The position numbers and the translations under genes are program-made. Shown here in pieces: positions 34,147 to 45,060 of a stretch of DNA of 64,000 bases (within the stretch, counting starts at the first letter, position 1; the number at the start of each line of letters is the position of its first letter). The stretch spans positions 13,565,385 through 13,629,384 of the forward strand of contig NC_088295.1 in assembly GCF_032854445.1 (NCBI RefSeq), given 5' to 3'. Source of the DNA: Liolophura sinensis (Eukaryota; Mollusca; Polyplacophora; Chitonida; Chitonidae). Under the pieces are notes generated by a model that was given only the letters and a program-made list of their open reading frames with translations, had not been told where the DNA came from and made no database searches.

Positions 34147-37100
34147 TTACTGCCATTGCCAGTGGTGTTCACCGTAGGCCACTGCTGGCCGGTTGGACAT
34201 CTCCACGATGTAGGGGTAGGCCGCCGCGGGACGAGCATGTTGGTAAAACATCTTGTTATAGTACGGGTCCTCCACATAGCCCGGGTCCTGAATTAACATG
34301 GGTCCGCCAGAATACCGGTGTTTGAGGATTTCATCAGAGTCCTCCATTTTCTGTTCACTTTTCAGCATCCATGCGGCAATAATGTAGCAGACTGCACATA
34401 TGGCCGCTAAAATCATGCCGGTCCAGCCCAGAATGTAAGACCAGTCGTAACGTCTGCTGGACGCGTCTTTCAATTCCTACAGCACAATGGTCACATTCAT
34501 GTAGCCTACACGTAGTCTTAGTGCTAACAATAGACACTAATACAGACCATATACGAATTTTTGTTTTCGTTGTGAGTTCTGAAAAATGGTCTGTAAATTC
34601 CCAAATAGCTTTGGCCATTCATCTAAACCCATTCATTTTACAACGTATTAAATGTCCTGTCCTCAGTGATAAAGGACATCTGAACAAAACACTTCACTAA
34701 TTCTAAATATACACACTAGTGCTTTAATCATGTTAAAATCATAGTCCATGGATCCATCATATTGCGAAATGGCTATATTGCCACGTAACCCAAAAAATGC
34801 ACTCATTAACTATCACAAATTGTATACTTGTACATGGCCTTCCATGACCTCAAAATTGCTCACCAGTGCATTCTAAAGAACAGTTTAGGCTTTCTAAGAA
34901 CATACCTATAAGGATGTTTAAGACGTTTCTCATGAGTTTCTATATGATGGTAGTTCTCTTGCCTGTGATACTTAATACAGAAAAGGCCTTCTTATTTATT
35001 TAGCCCACTGATGTTTGTTTAACGCCGCGCCTGAAGAATTTCTCTGCTACAACAGAGGTCAAGTTTAGGAGTGGACTGTGAGTGGAAAATAATCTGTTAA
35101 ATTTAACAGAAATTCTGTTGTCCGAGTGATGCTGAAATGTATTTCTGTTATTGTACCAGGTTATTCTGTTAAATATAGCACAAATATTGTATTAAATCGA
35201 CATGCTCTATTAGACTAACATGATATTATGTCGAATATGACAAAATTTTATGATATGACAACATTATATGATATGAATACATTATAGCATCACTCAAACA
35301 ACAGACTCTCTGTTAATTAACAATGAACTAAAATTAACAGATCTGGAAACCTGAGTTCATGGAGTACGCCACCATTTCCATGATAAACCCCCTGATTTAA
35401 AGCCGCTGCCGAACCAGTGATAGCTTGGGTCATGTCTGGGGTCGTGCCTGCGGCCCCATTGTTCAGAGGCCGGTACGCTCTGGCGAGAACATGGCTCTAA
35501 CTCGGTGAGCCTGCTGGGCCTGTCTATAGGACACGATGTAATATAAGAGGCTGTGGACAGCACAAACGATGTAATATGAGGCTGTAGATAGGACACGTCG
35601 CAATGCAAGGGGCCGTACTTAGGACGAGATGTATTATAAGAGGCTGTAGATAGGACACGATGCAATGCATGAGGTTATAAATAAGGAACGATGTAATATA
35701 AGAGGGTGTAATTAGGAGATCTTTTTATAAAAGCAAGGGGCTGTAGATAGGACACGATATAATATCAAAGGTTGTAAATGGGACAAGATGTAATATAAGA
35801 GGCTGTAGCTAGGAGGCGCTGTGGTATAAGAGGCTGTAAATGGCACACGAAGTAATATAAGAGTCTGCGGATAGTCGGATGAAGTATGAGAGTAGCACAG
35901 GTACGACACGATGCAGTATAATAGCTGATAGGTAGGGCAAAAAAGCTAGTCATGTACACATTCCTAAACTCACCTTTGGCCAATTCTGGTAGAACTGTTC
36001 ACCGTCAGAGCGATCTGTGATCGTGTTCCTCTCTATGTACTCAGCGCCATGGAAGAAGGCTATAGCAGCAGCCGTGGAAAATGCTGCAAAGAGTTACATT
36101 GACATATACTGTGTACATTTATAGACAATGTCTTATGTACCCTTGTATGGAACGACATAAACCATTCACTGAACATGTGAAAGCGAATCCCCACTTGTAA
36201 AAGTGGGTGTCACCCAAATAACGTTTGTTTGCGTTGTACACGGGAAGTGCAAGCAGATCTGCACAGACCAGGTAAGAAAACCTAAATACGCAATGTATTA
36301 CGACATTATACAAGTCTACAAAAAAAAATCGAGTTGCAATTGTTTGTCTCTATACATTAGTATGAACAAGCAGATGGGCACAATCAGAGCGTGAACACAG
36401 GCCGAATATATTATAAAGGTTCACACGAATCCAAACCTTTCAAGAAAAGTTCTTATCTTCGTTTAATAAGTGAAACTTTTATAGATTTGACTGCCTTTAT
36501 CTTTACTTTAAATATGAAAAAAATATAAAGCACAAAAATATATAAATACAATTTGCTGATTTTTCATCCGAAGTCACATGTCAGATAACATGTGGGCAAA
36601 GACACTAGCGTACCAGCATACTAATTAATGAAACATGCTCCCTGCCTGACCAATGTATAGAAACCTGTCAACAATAGGACCAGTTTGTTGTGGTGCATGC
36701 GGCTTAAACCTAGCAAACCAAGGTTATTTAGATTCCTCCCTTAAAGGCACGAGTTTCAAAACATTGAAACTGCATATTGTTTGAATCCAATGAAGAAAAA
36801 GTTTTTTTATTTACCTGACGTGAATGCGAAAAGACCGGCGGCTTTAAGAAAACCGGGATGTCGCTTACAACAGATGACCATTCCAACAACAAAGGCAACA
36901 GTATATGTTACCAGCCCTATGGCCAAGAAAGCCAAGTGACATCGCAATAAATCTGAAAACCAAAGTATAATCAAACGATGCACATCTGAGCATATCTCAT
37001 GTGGCGTACATGTATATACTGTGGCTAAAGCCGTACTAGTGCATATGGCCTTAGGGGCCTTAGCTATATACTTACATATGTATATATACACACAACCACG

Positions 37101-40100
37101 TACATGAAAATATTCCGCGTTACCCCAGGAACCATTCTCAGTAACATATAATCTCATCCATGTGAAATGAAAATCATTTACATTCTAGATGTACCATAAC
37201 CATATAACCAAACCGAAGAAAAAGCAATCGCCTGCGGTTACATACGTTACGTACAGACATAAAAAGAATACGCACTTAATATTGTAATATATTAAGTCTG
37301 CTCTACACTCAAATATGTATCGTGATCAGCTTTAACACATGTTTACATGTAGGAAAAAAAAGGTCATAAAAATCCGTAAACTGAAATACCTAAAAAAATT
37401 CAATTTGAAAATTACATTTAAAATGAGAAAACTGCAAAGGTCAGTACAAACTATGGTATATACATGCACAGACTCTACTACTTACGTAGTCTAGCCCAAT
37501 ACTGGCCACTGTACCTGTCACTGACAGTTTTTATCTCCGGTTCGTAATTGACGTTGAAACAATTGATGTCTAAGGAACCACTGTTGTCGTCCACAACTGG
37601 AATGAGAGAAGAAGAAGAATCTTAATTTATGATAAAAGAAATGAATAGGAATAGACGAATAGCTCTAAATAGATGATTTCACCTTCACCACTCCCCAATA
37701 TTATTACAACTACTAACACCAGTTATAATTAATGTGTAATAATCACCACAATATAACTGGCGAAAAAAGGAAAATAAAACGAACCCTCAGCTACACTATA
37801 CTGTCTGGTTCGAGGCATTTACTCTGCGCCTGAAAACATAGTTTGATCACGGCTTGACCAGATGCCACCTTCGAGGAATAGCAACCGTTTAGCTGAATAG
37901 CATTTCAACAAATTCTTTCATAAACACGACTCACTGTAATTCTACTTATTTTAAGGACAGATATTATGCAAGATAAAAATTACATTTTTTGGCCTCTTTT
38001 TTTTCGGAAAGGTAAAGTAGATGGGCTAACAAATGTGATAAAAGTGATACTGTGTATTACTGTTACAATTCCATGAGTACTGGCTAAAAACCGCAGACCT
38101 CATGAAGATGTCCTAAAAATTAGAAGAATTAAGGTAGTTCCTGTGGGGGTTATATTTTTACCTCTGCTCATAAAGCTTAGCAAACACAACCTGATCTGGG
38201 AGAGAAGACAAAGTGGGCCGGTTAGCGTCTGTGTTTTACCTCTCTGATCTACCAAAGTACAGTAATGGACAACCAACAATACACTGCCCAAGGTCTGCAA
38301 TTGTCCAAACATCCCACATACTTCAAGTATTCATTCCAAGACGCTCACTGTTAGTCACTGAGACAACGCGGTGTTCAGGAATACACGTATAGCAGAATAC
38401 AAAGGCAAGCAAAACTGGATATCCATATGAGTCAAAGCTATACAGATTACAAAGGGAGCCAGAGCTATACAGAGTACAACAGGAGCCAGAGTTATACAGA
38501 TTACAAAGGGAGCCAGAGCTATACAGATTACAAAGGGAGCCAGAGCTATACAGAGTACAGAGGGAACCAGAGCTATACAGAGTACAAAGGGAGCCAGAGC
38601 TATACAGATTACAAAGGGAGCCAGAGCTATACAGATTACAAAGGGAGCCAGAGCTATACAGAGTACAGAGGGAACCAGAGCTATACAGATTACAAAGGGA
38701 GCCAGAGCTACACAGGTTACAAAGGGAGCCAGAGCTATACAGATTACAAAGGGAGCCAGAGCTATACAGATTACAATGGGAGCCAGAACTATACAGATTA
38801 CAAAAGGAGCCAGAACTATACAGAGTACAAAGGGAGCCAGAGCTATACAGATTACAAAGGGAGCCAGAGCTATACAGATTACAAAGTGTGCCAGAACTAT
38901 ACAGAGTACAAAGTGTGCCAGAACTATACAGATTACAAAGGGAGCCAGAGCTATACAGAGTACAAAGGGAGCCAGAACTATACAGAGTACAAAGGGAGCC
39001 AGAGCAATACAGATTACAAAGGGAGCCAGAGCTATACAGATTACAAAGGGAGCCAGAGCTATACAGAGTACAAAGGGAGCCAGAACTATATAGAGTACAA
39101 AGAGAGCCAGAGCTATACAGATTACAAAGGGAGCCAGAGCTATACAGATTACAAAGGGAGCCAGAGCTATACAGAGTACAGAGGGAACCAGAGCTATACA
39201 GATTACAAAGGGAGCCAGAGCTACACAGGTTACAAAGGGAGCCAGAGCTATACAGATTACAAAGGGAGCCAGAGCTATACAGAGTACAAAGTGTACCAGA
39301 GCTATACAGATTACAAAGGGAGCCAGAACTATACAGAGTACAAAGGGAGCCAGAACTATACAGAGTACAAGGGAGCCAGAGCTATACAGATTACAAAGGG
39401 AGCCAGAGCAAAGACTGGGTTTAAACAAATCGCTAACCACTTGATTTTCATAACAGCAGAATGTTTATTTGGGTGTACATAAGGTTATATCACAAAACAC
39501 GAGGTGTTTCAAAGAACAAACACCTTCTAGAGAGCCTTGAGCAAATCGTATTTTTTTGTAATAAGCCAACTATACTGATCACGTGTTCTACTGAAAAGCA
39601 AGCCTACGAAAACACGCATTACATTTTTTTTCTTCCTATTCTGTTTCCCTGAGTACTCAATCAAACCAAGACGACAAATATGGAAAAGTTATAACATTCT
39701 ACAATCAGTCTTCATATCGTGCACAGTGCCATGTGTGGTAGCACACACAAAAATAACACGTGGCAACTAGAAAGTACCATAGCTATGAGAAGGCGGTGCA
39801 AAGATTCACAATATGTGAATTCCTGCTTTTTCATTGTTCGTTGTTTAAAACCATAATCAAGAATTTTTCACTTATACAACAGCGACCAGCTTATGGATAA
39901 CATAAAGATCAGGAGTAAACCACAGGCTTTTGGCAAGTTACTGGTGAACTCCCAGAACCTTAATCTCTGTGGATCTGTCGACCCAACTTATAAAAGTAAA
40001 GCTGAACATTTTAATACCGTCATACTTCAAGCGTTGCGTGTAGTACGTGTTGTGAAGATACTAATTCTCAAGTTGAAAACACTTTTATATGATTTTTCTG

Positions 40101-41016
40101 TATCAGAAATAGAGCAATACACAGAGAAAGAAATATATTTGGATTTGGGCTGGACGTTAATCTGAACACACGATGAGTAACTTTCTTTTGGTGGCTTAAG
40201 CTGCACGTATACAGTATCTAAGTTTTTGAAAATAAACAGTGTCTGTATACTTTATAAAAAAAGTTACGAACCGCTTAGAACAAGACAACAATAATGTAAT
40301 ACCACACAATTGTAAACATCACTCAAATGCCTACATGTGTCTCAATAGGAGCAACCACATACGTCGAAGATTATTTTAAAATACCTGTTTTCCGTGTTAA
40401 AATTATCTTATACAATCTTTTACTCGTTTCATCAATTAGCATTAGATGAAGGCTTGAGCACGTTGTGGTCGTTTTGCGTGACGTTTTGAAATATTAATAG
40501 GTTAACGTTTACATAAGTGTGAATACAGCGCACAGCGGGGCTGGCATGGTAAACTCGTTCTGTATAACATCATAATGTATCCAGCGTATATCAACCCTAT
40601 AACATCGTGGTTAACCTTAAGAGGTGCGTTTTCGCTTATTTGATTTCTGTCCTCACAACCTCTGTTTACTAAATCTCGTAAACATACCCCAGTGGCCTGT
40701 GTTTTATTAGCTCAGCGCGTATAGGCCTATGGCTTTATAACATACATTAGCCTTTTCGGTGTTATAAAGATCATCAATACGTACAATCAGTCTCGTTGCC
40801 TTGAACACACTCGCGGAAAAGCCCCCTGTTTCGTGAGTGGTAAAACCTTAGGCTCTTCTCTGAACGGGATTGAGTTCTCAGATCTTTAGGCAGTTGAGTC
40901 CGATCCACTGTGTAAGATACCCAATAATCCGTAGAGAAGGACAGAGCGTAGAACAGCAAGACAAACGGTCCAAGCAAACTCGCCACACAGGCGAGGACGG
41001 ACGAACACCTGGTCAT
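34147..41016 (-). CDS. Claudin-superfamily four-pass membrane protein (5 exons)
   Basis: Predicted 306 aa. Exons in coding order: 40785-41016, 37486-37596, 36815-36952, 35974-36083, 34147-34476; all GT-AG, phases 1,1,1,0 agree. TM1 is about residues 8-28 and is followed by SFSTDYW. The first extracellular loop carries RGLFRECVQGNETD (claudin-type GLWxxC with Trp replaced by Phe; an NET glycosylation site) and a later Cys in LDINCFNV. TM2 is about 121-142, TM3 about 149-171 and TM4 about 212-235 (YILGWTGMILAAICAVCYI). A tail of about 70 residues follows, rich in Tyr and Pro (QHARPAAAYPYIVEMS). CLDND1, TMEM114/235 and TARP proteins share this layout; CLDND1 seems the nearest by eye, but I cannot settle the orthologue, so no symbol is given. 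An in-frame ATG at 41109 would add 31 residues; I chose 41016 because claudin-family proteins start just before TM1. Confidence 0.85.
34990..35055 (-). repeat. Degenerate SINE 3' fragment, AAATA-tailed family
   Basis: TTATTTATTTAGCCCACTGA, GTTTAACGCCGCGCCTGAAG and AATTTCTCTGC resemble the family's 3' end at low identity. Confidence 0.4.
35525..35940. repeat. Degenerate ~31-bp minisatellite in an intron of the claudin-like gene
   Basis: About 12-13 imperfect copies of a unit built on GGACACGATGTAATATAAGA followed by GGCTGTAGATA, with many substitutions and small indels, so this is an old array. It lies between exons 4 and 5 of the claudin-like gene. Confidence 0.85.
38423..39415. repeat. 27-bp minisatellite, about 37 units
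   Basis: The unit GGGAGCCAGAGCTATACAGA plus TTACAAA (27 bp) is repeated about 37 times, with only one unit of non-27 length (26 bp, near 39367). Because 27 is a multiple of three and the unit has no stop in several frames, long open frames of 9-residue repeats run on both strands (plus frame: GSQSYTDYK; minus frame: ALAPFVICI). A block of at least four variant units beginning at 38661 recurs at 39174, exactly 19 units later, so part of the array was duplicated as a block. It lies in intron 1 of the claudin-like gene. Variants between units are nearly all amino-acid changing in the plus frame, which argues against coding. Confidence 0.97.
39834..39900 (-). repeat. Degenerate SINE 3' fragment, AAATA-tailed family
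   Basis: TTGTTTAAAACCATAATCAA, GAATTTTTCACTTATACAAC and AGCGACCAGC match the family's 3' body at reduced identity. Confidence 0.55.
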
Positions 41017-43395
41017 CGTGAGGCTGGGGAAGCTCACTGATAACGCAGAGAAACACACCAACGTCTTAACCCTTCGGGAAATGGTTTGCAACTGTCCACA
41101 GGTGTCCAAGCCGTGCTAATGTCCTGCTATGTCCGTAAGGCTGGTAAATCCACCCGTCAGAGTCTCTCTCACCTGAGTCTATAAGCACAGGATGGCCACA
41201 CCCTCTTTTCAGTGTTAAAAAGTCTTCTCGTATTTTCTCGAGCAATCACGTCCAAGGAGCGTTAAAAACTCCTTGTATCAAGAAAACTGAGATATTATTT
41301 TGTTGGTTTTCGGTGAGTGGAATGTTAAATATAGGAGTCGGGCCATTCGCCGTCACTCCAGCGGCAAGTAGGCCAGCCAGTCAGGTAAGGTATGTAGGAA
41401 ACTTGAGCCTACCTGGGTACCGTCCCCAGTTAATAGACTACCCAATCCCGCTGGCTGGGCTTACCGTACCTGAACTCTGGTGTTATTAACTGAGCAGCCA
41501 AGCAGAACTAACATTTTATCTGTCCCGTACTTGTTAAGTGTAAAACAGGCGGCATGGACACGACAGAATACTGTGCTATAAAAATCCCTCAGCAGTAAGC
41601 CTACATGTTGCACACGGTTTACATGCGATAATGTTGCTCTAATTATGTATCCTTATAAATTCACGCAGCCACTCGCTGTTGCGTCACAACCAGGGCTTAG
41701 TATTTACCTATTTACAATGTTAAGGTTTTAAAAGAAGCCTTAACCTGACATTAAGTGCTCCAAAGTTGATAGACAGAACAAACTGACAGAAAGACAGACA
41801 GGTGCGACTGTCACGAAGAAGAGAGAGTCGTGGGTTTTTGACCACGAATGATAAGAAATATGAAACCTCGGGAAAGGAACTTAGCACATTGGCCGAATAT
41901 AGAACAATTACATAACATAGATAATGATATTATTAGGCATAGTTTCATGTGGAATATGTATGGCTCGTTGATGAAGCTGTATGCAGTCGTGCCATGACGA
42001 GAAATGTTTATGCTCTAAGTCTTGTTATATAGGAGGGTTTGTTAAATACCGAATAATGGTTGACACGGAATGCTGGGAGTTGACGGTTACATCATACATG
42101 ATGTAGGCGGGATGTACATGTTTTAGAGGACAACTGTAGACAATGCCAATAATAACACACAGACAGACAGGAAACGGTAAATACAGTCACATGTGATACA
42201 AAGCATGTATCGTAACGTTGTAGATACGTGCACAGTGTGCCCGAGTGTGAGGTGATACAGATTGCATTATATCTGCAAAAATAAGATGGAAGAGCATATC
42301 ATACAGTTTTAAACACTGCAACAAGCTCAGTAACAGACACACGAAAAAATAGTGAATAAAGGATTGATGAAAAAATATGGTATCTTGGAAATATTGATTA
42401 AAATGGGAATATCAAGTGTCATTATTCTTTTACATTTGTCCACATACATGCGCGTTTGTTTATTGTATTGAGTGTTACTAAATGTTTCTTTTCGAAATCA
42501 GACGCCTGCAAAATGTGCGCACAATACAGCTAATGGAATAAATACAGAATACCTATATTGCATGCACGCAGTAACAAGAAAGGTGAAATAAACTTTAAAT
42601 ACTGGGTATGGAATCCATGTTTGTTCCTTTGGTCACATCAGTTACGCTGGTATAATATCCTACTCATGTGTTATATGAGCGTAGGTCTAAGTCAGACGAT
42701 TATAAAGTGTATCCTGGTGAAGTCTGGGATAAATCATTGGCGTCCTGATCTAAAGGGGTTAGTCAGCCTCACCCAGAATTGTGACACGAGTCAGGTCGGT
42801 GACTCAAGAGTTCTGTCTTGGGAAAGATTGCTCCTCACCATTCATTACATAGAACTGGGCGTTTGAATAATTTAGAACAAATATACTCATGTGCGTGTTC
42901 AACACGTTCACGCAGTAATGAACACTGCCAATTTGAAGAGCTGGGTTTACCGCTTTAAATAGATATAATGCTATACTGGAGGTGAAAGGACTAACACATG
43001 TAACCTCTGACCTGTATGACGTATAGAGGCGAATGTAAACCACGTAATCTTTGTGAGAAAACACAAAATTCCCCATAATATTGGAAAGCACTAAAATCTG
43101 AACGATATCTGAACTAGATTGTGAATTTAAAAAATTGCTCTTTTTTACCACTTGACTCCAACACACTTATTTCTTTCACCCTGCAAAACATTTTATCTTC
43201 ATTTATACATTTATCTCACTATAATGTACGTTTTGTTGGAAAACATTTAACTTTAAACATTATGTCAACTTCCATTTTCTGTCAGTGAGCTATTGTGAGA
43301 TTTCGACCAAATTGACGAAATTTACTGCAGAGAATTATGAACGCTCAATGAAAGCGCCAGCTGTAAGGGGAGACTACTTTGTTAGCACGACACTG
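41017..43395. other. Upstream region of the claudin-like gene, no gene recognised
   Basis: The minus-strand 5' flank of the claudin-like gene begins here. I see no convincing TATA box, RNA gene or further exon. Confidence 0.45.
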
Positions 43396-43397
43396 GG

Positions 43398-43492
43398 CCC
43401 GGGCCGGTTTGCTCCAACCATAATGCTGGTCGCAGTCGCATAAAGTGAAATACACTTCAGTGCAACATAAAACATGAAATAAATAAACAATG
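43398..43492 (+). repeat. Truncated SINE, AAATA-tailed family
   Basis: CGGGCCGGTTTGCTCCAACC, ATAATGCTGGTCGCAGTCGC, ATAAAGTGAAATACACTTCA and AAATAAATAAAC give the 3' part of the family in plus orientation. Confidence 0.75.
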
Positions 43493-43865
43493 AAGTAAAT
43501 AACTAAAATTGCCTGTATTGGCCATCTGTTACAGATATCTTTCTTCTTTTCGCCACTTGACTGTCAAAGAACGGAGGCGCTTCATCCTAGAAAACTTCGA
43601 TCGATTTATTTTACCATGATGTACGCCTGTGTTTCAACCCAACGATCACAACAGCTGCGTCTTGCCTTCACAGACATTATAATTCTTTCATCACGAAACC
43701 ATTCATTCGTGTCTATATGAAACCATTCAGTCCTGGTACATTCAGGTGTTCATAACATCCTTACATTCATTTTTTCACACACATCTTGCTATCACCACAT
43801 TCGTACACTAGTCGTTCATAACATCCATGGAACATAAAACTTGGAGGCCCTTCCTAGCCTCCATA

Positions 43866-44890
43866 CATTGAACCTTCACAACCGCCTTACGCTAAAGCCA
43901 TTTACAACCTCCACACATCTGCCATTCATGATCTCCGTACATTGACACCTTTGGTAGAGCGTCCGCTTTGGGGCCGGTAGATTCAGGATCAATCCTTGAT
44001 CGAGTCACACCTAAGACTTTAAAAGAGGAAGTTGTAACTTCCTCGTGCAACAACTGGTTGATCCGTATCAGTATAATGGCTCGGGCGAGGCGACTTACTT
44101 GCCTTCGGTAAGTCGTCTCAGTGAAGCAGCACTAAATAAAAGAGCGGTGGAAATCCGTCCTGCAACAAGGAGGCACATTACACGTACATGCACCCTAAGG
44201 ATTTCTTCGTCGTCATATGACTGAAAAATTGTTGAGTGCGACGTTAAACCCCAAGCACTCACTCACTCACTCATTGAACCTTTACAACCTCCTTACGCTA
44301 CAGCCATTCACAGCCTCCCCAGATCTACCATTCATGAACTCCGTACATTGAACCTTCACAACCTCTTTACAATACAGCCATTCACAGCCTTCGCACATCT
44401 ACCATTCATGACCAATGTACATTGAACCTTCACAACCTCCTTACGCTACAGCTATTTACAGCCTCCACACATCTACCATTCATGACCTCCGTACATTGAA
44501 CCCTCACAACCTCCTTACATAACAGCTATTCACAGCCTCCGCACATCTACCATTTACGACCTGTGTACATTGATCCTTTACAACCTCCTTACGCTACAGC
44601 CATTCACAGCCTCCGACATCTACCATTTATGACGTATGTACATTGAACCTTCACAACCTCCTTACAATACAGCTATTCACAGCCTGCACACATCTACCAT
44701 TTATGACCTATGTACATTGAACCTTCACAACCTCCTTACAATACAGCCATTCACAGCCTGCACACATCTACCATTTATGACGTATGTACATTGAACCTTC
44801 ACAACCTCCTAACAATACAGCCATTCAAAGCCTCTGCAAATCTGACATTCATGATCTCCGTACGTAATACAGCCGTTCATGATCTCCGCA
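43866..44890. repeat. 74-bp satellite interrupted by a SINE
   Basis: A unit marked by CATTGAACCTTCACAACCTC, TACAGCCATTCACAGCCTCC and CATCTACCATTCATGACC recurs at 43866, 43940, then 44272, 44346, 44420, 44494, 44568, 44641, 44715 and 44789: spacing is 74 bp (once 73) apart from the SINE gap. The two ends of the array are degraded; weaker CATTC/TTCATAACATCC pieces extend back to about 43690. The array is intergenic. Confidence 0.93.
43946..44271 (+). repeat. SINE copy, CACTCA-tail group, head type 2, inside the satellite
   Basis: The head fragment TTGGTAGAGCGTCCGCTTTG and B-box region GGATCAATCCTTGATCGAGT are followed by CACACCTAAGACTTTAAAAG, TTACTTGCCTTCGGTAAGTC, GACTGAAAAATTGTTGAGTG, AACCCCAAGCACTCACTCAC. 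CATTGA occurs at both edges (43940-43945 and 44272-44277), which fits either a short target-site duplication or the satellite's own sequence. The same family member is at 16745-17098. Confidence 0.9.
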
Positions 44891-44932
44891 AATTTGCCGT
44901 TCACTAGTTTTGTACATCAGCCCTTTGCAATC

Positions 44933-45060
44933 GGTAAAGGTGGGAGAAAACTGGGCATAGCCCTGGGAAAACACATGACCATCCGCAGGTTGATGTCAAA
45001 CATATACGTGCAGACATAATGCTCAGCGACCGCAATGAGGATAGGCTCCTGACTGTGATA
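44933..45060 (-). repeat. Degenerate SINE middle part, AAATA-tailed family
   Basis: GGTGGGAGAAAACTGGGCAT, CATGACCATCCGCAGGTTGA and CAGCGACCGCAATGAGGATA match the body and B-box side of the family in minus orientation. Both ends are missing. Confidence 0.6.

Noticed and set aside
35094-35109. A 16-bp palindrome CTGTTAAATTTAACAG as a possible transposon end.
   Set aside because: AT-rich, short, and without a matching partner at a defined distance. Chance is a sufficient explanation.
38355-39482. Long open frames on both strands treated as real repeat proteins.
   Set aside because: They are by-products of a 27-bp unit without stops. They lie inside an intron, and most unit differences change the residue, with no sign of purifying selection.
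44710-44907. A short Leu/Thr/Ser-rich frame (LHTSTIYDVCTLNLHNLL).
   Set aside because: It is a translation of the 74-bp satellite.
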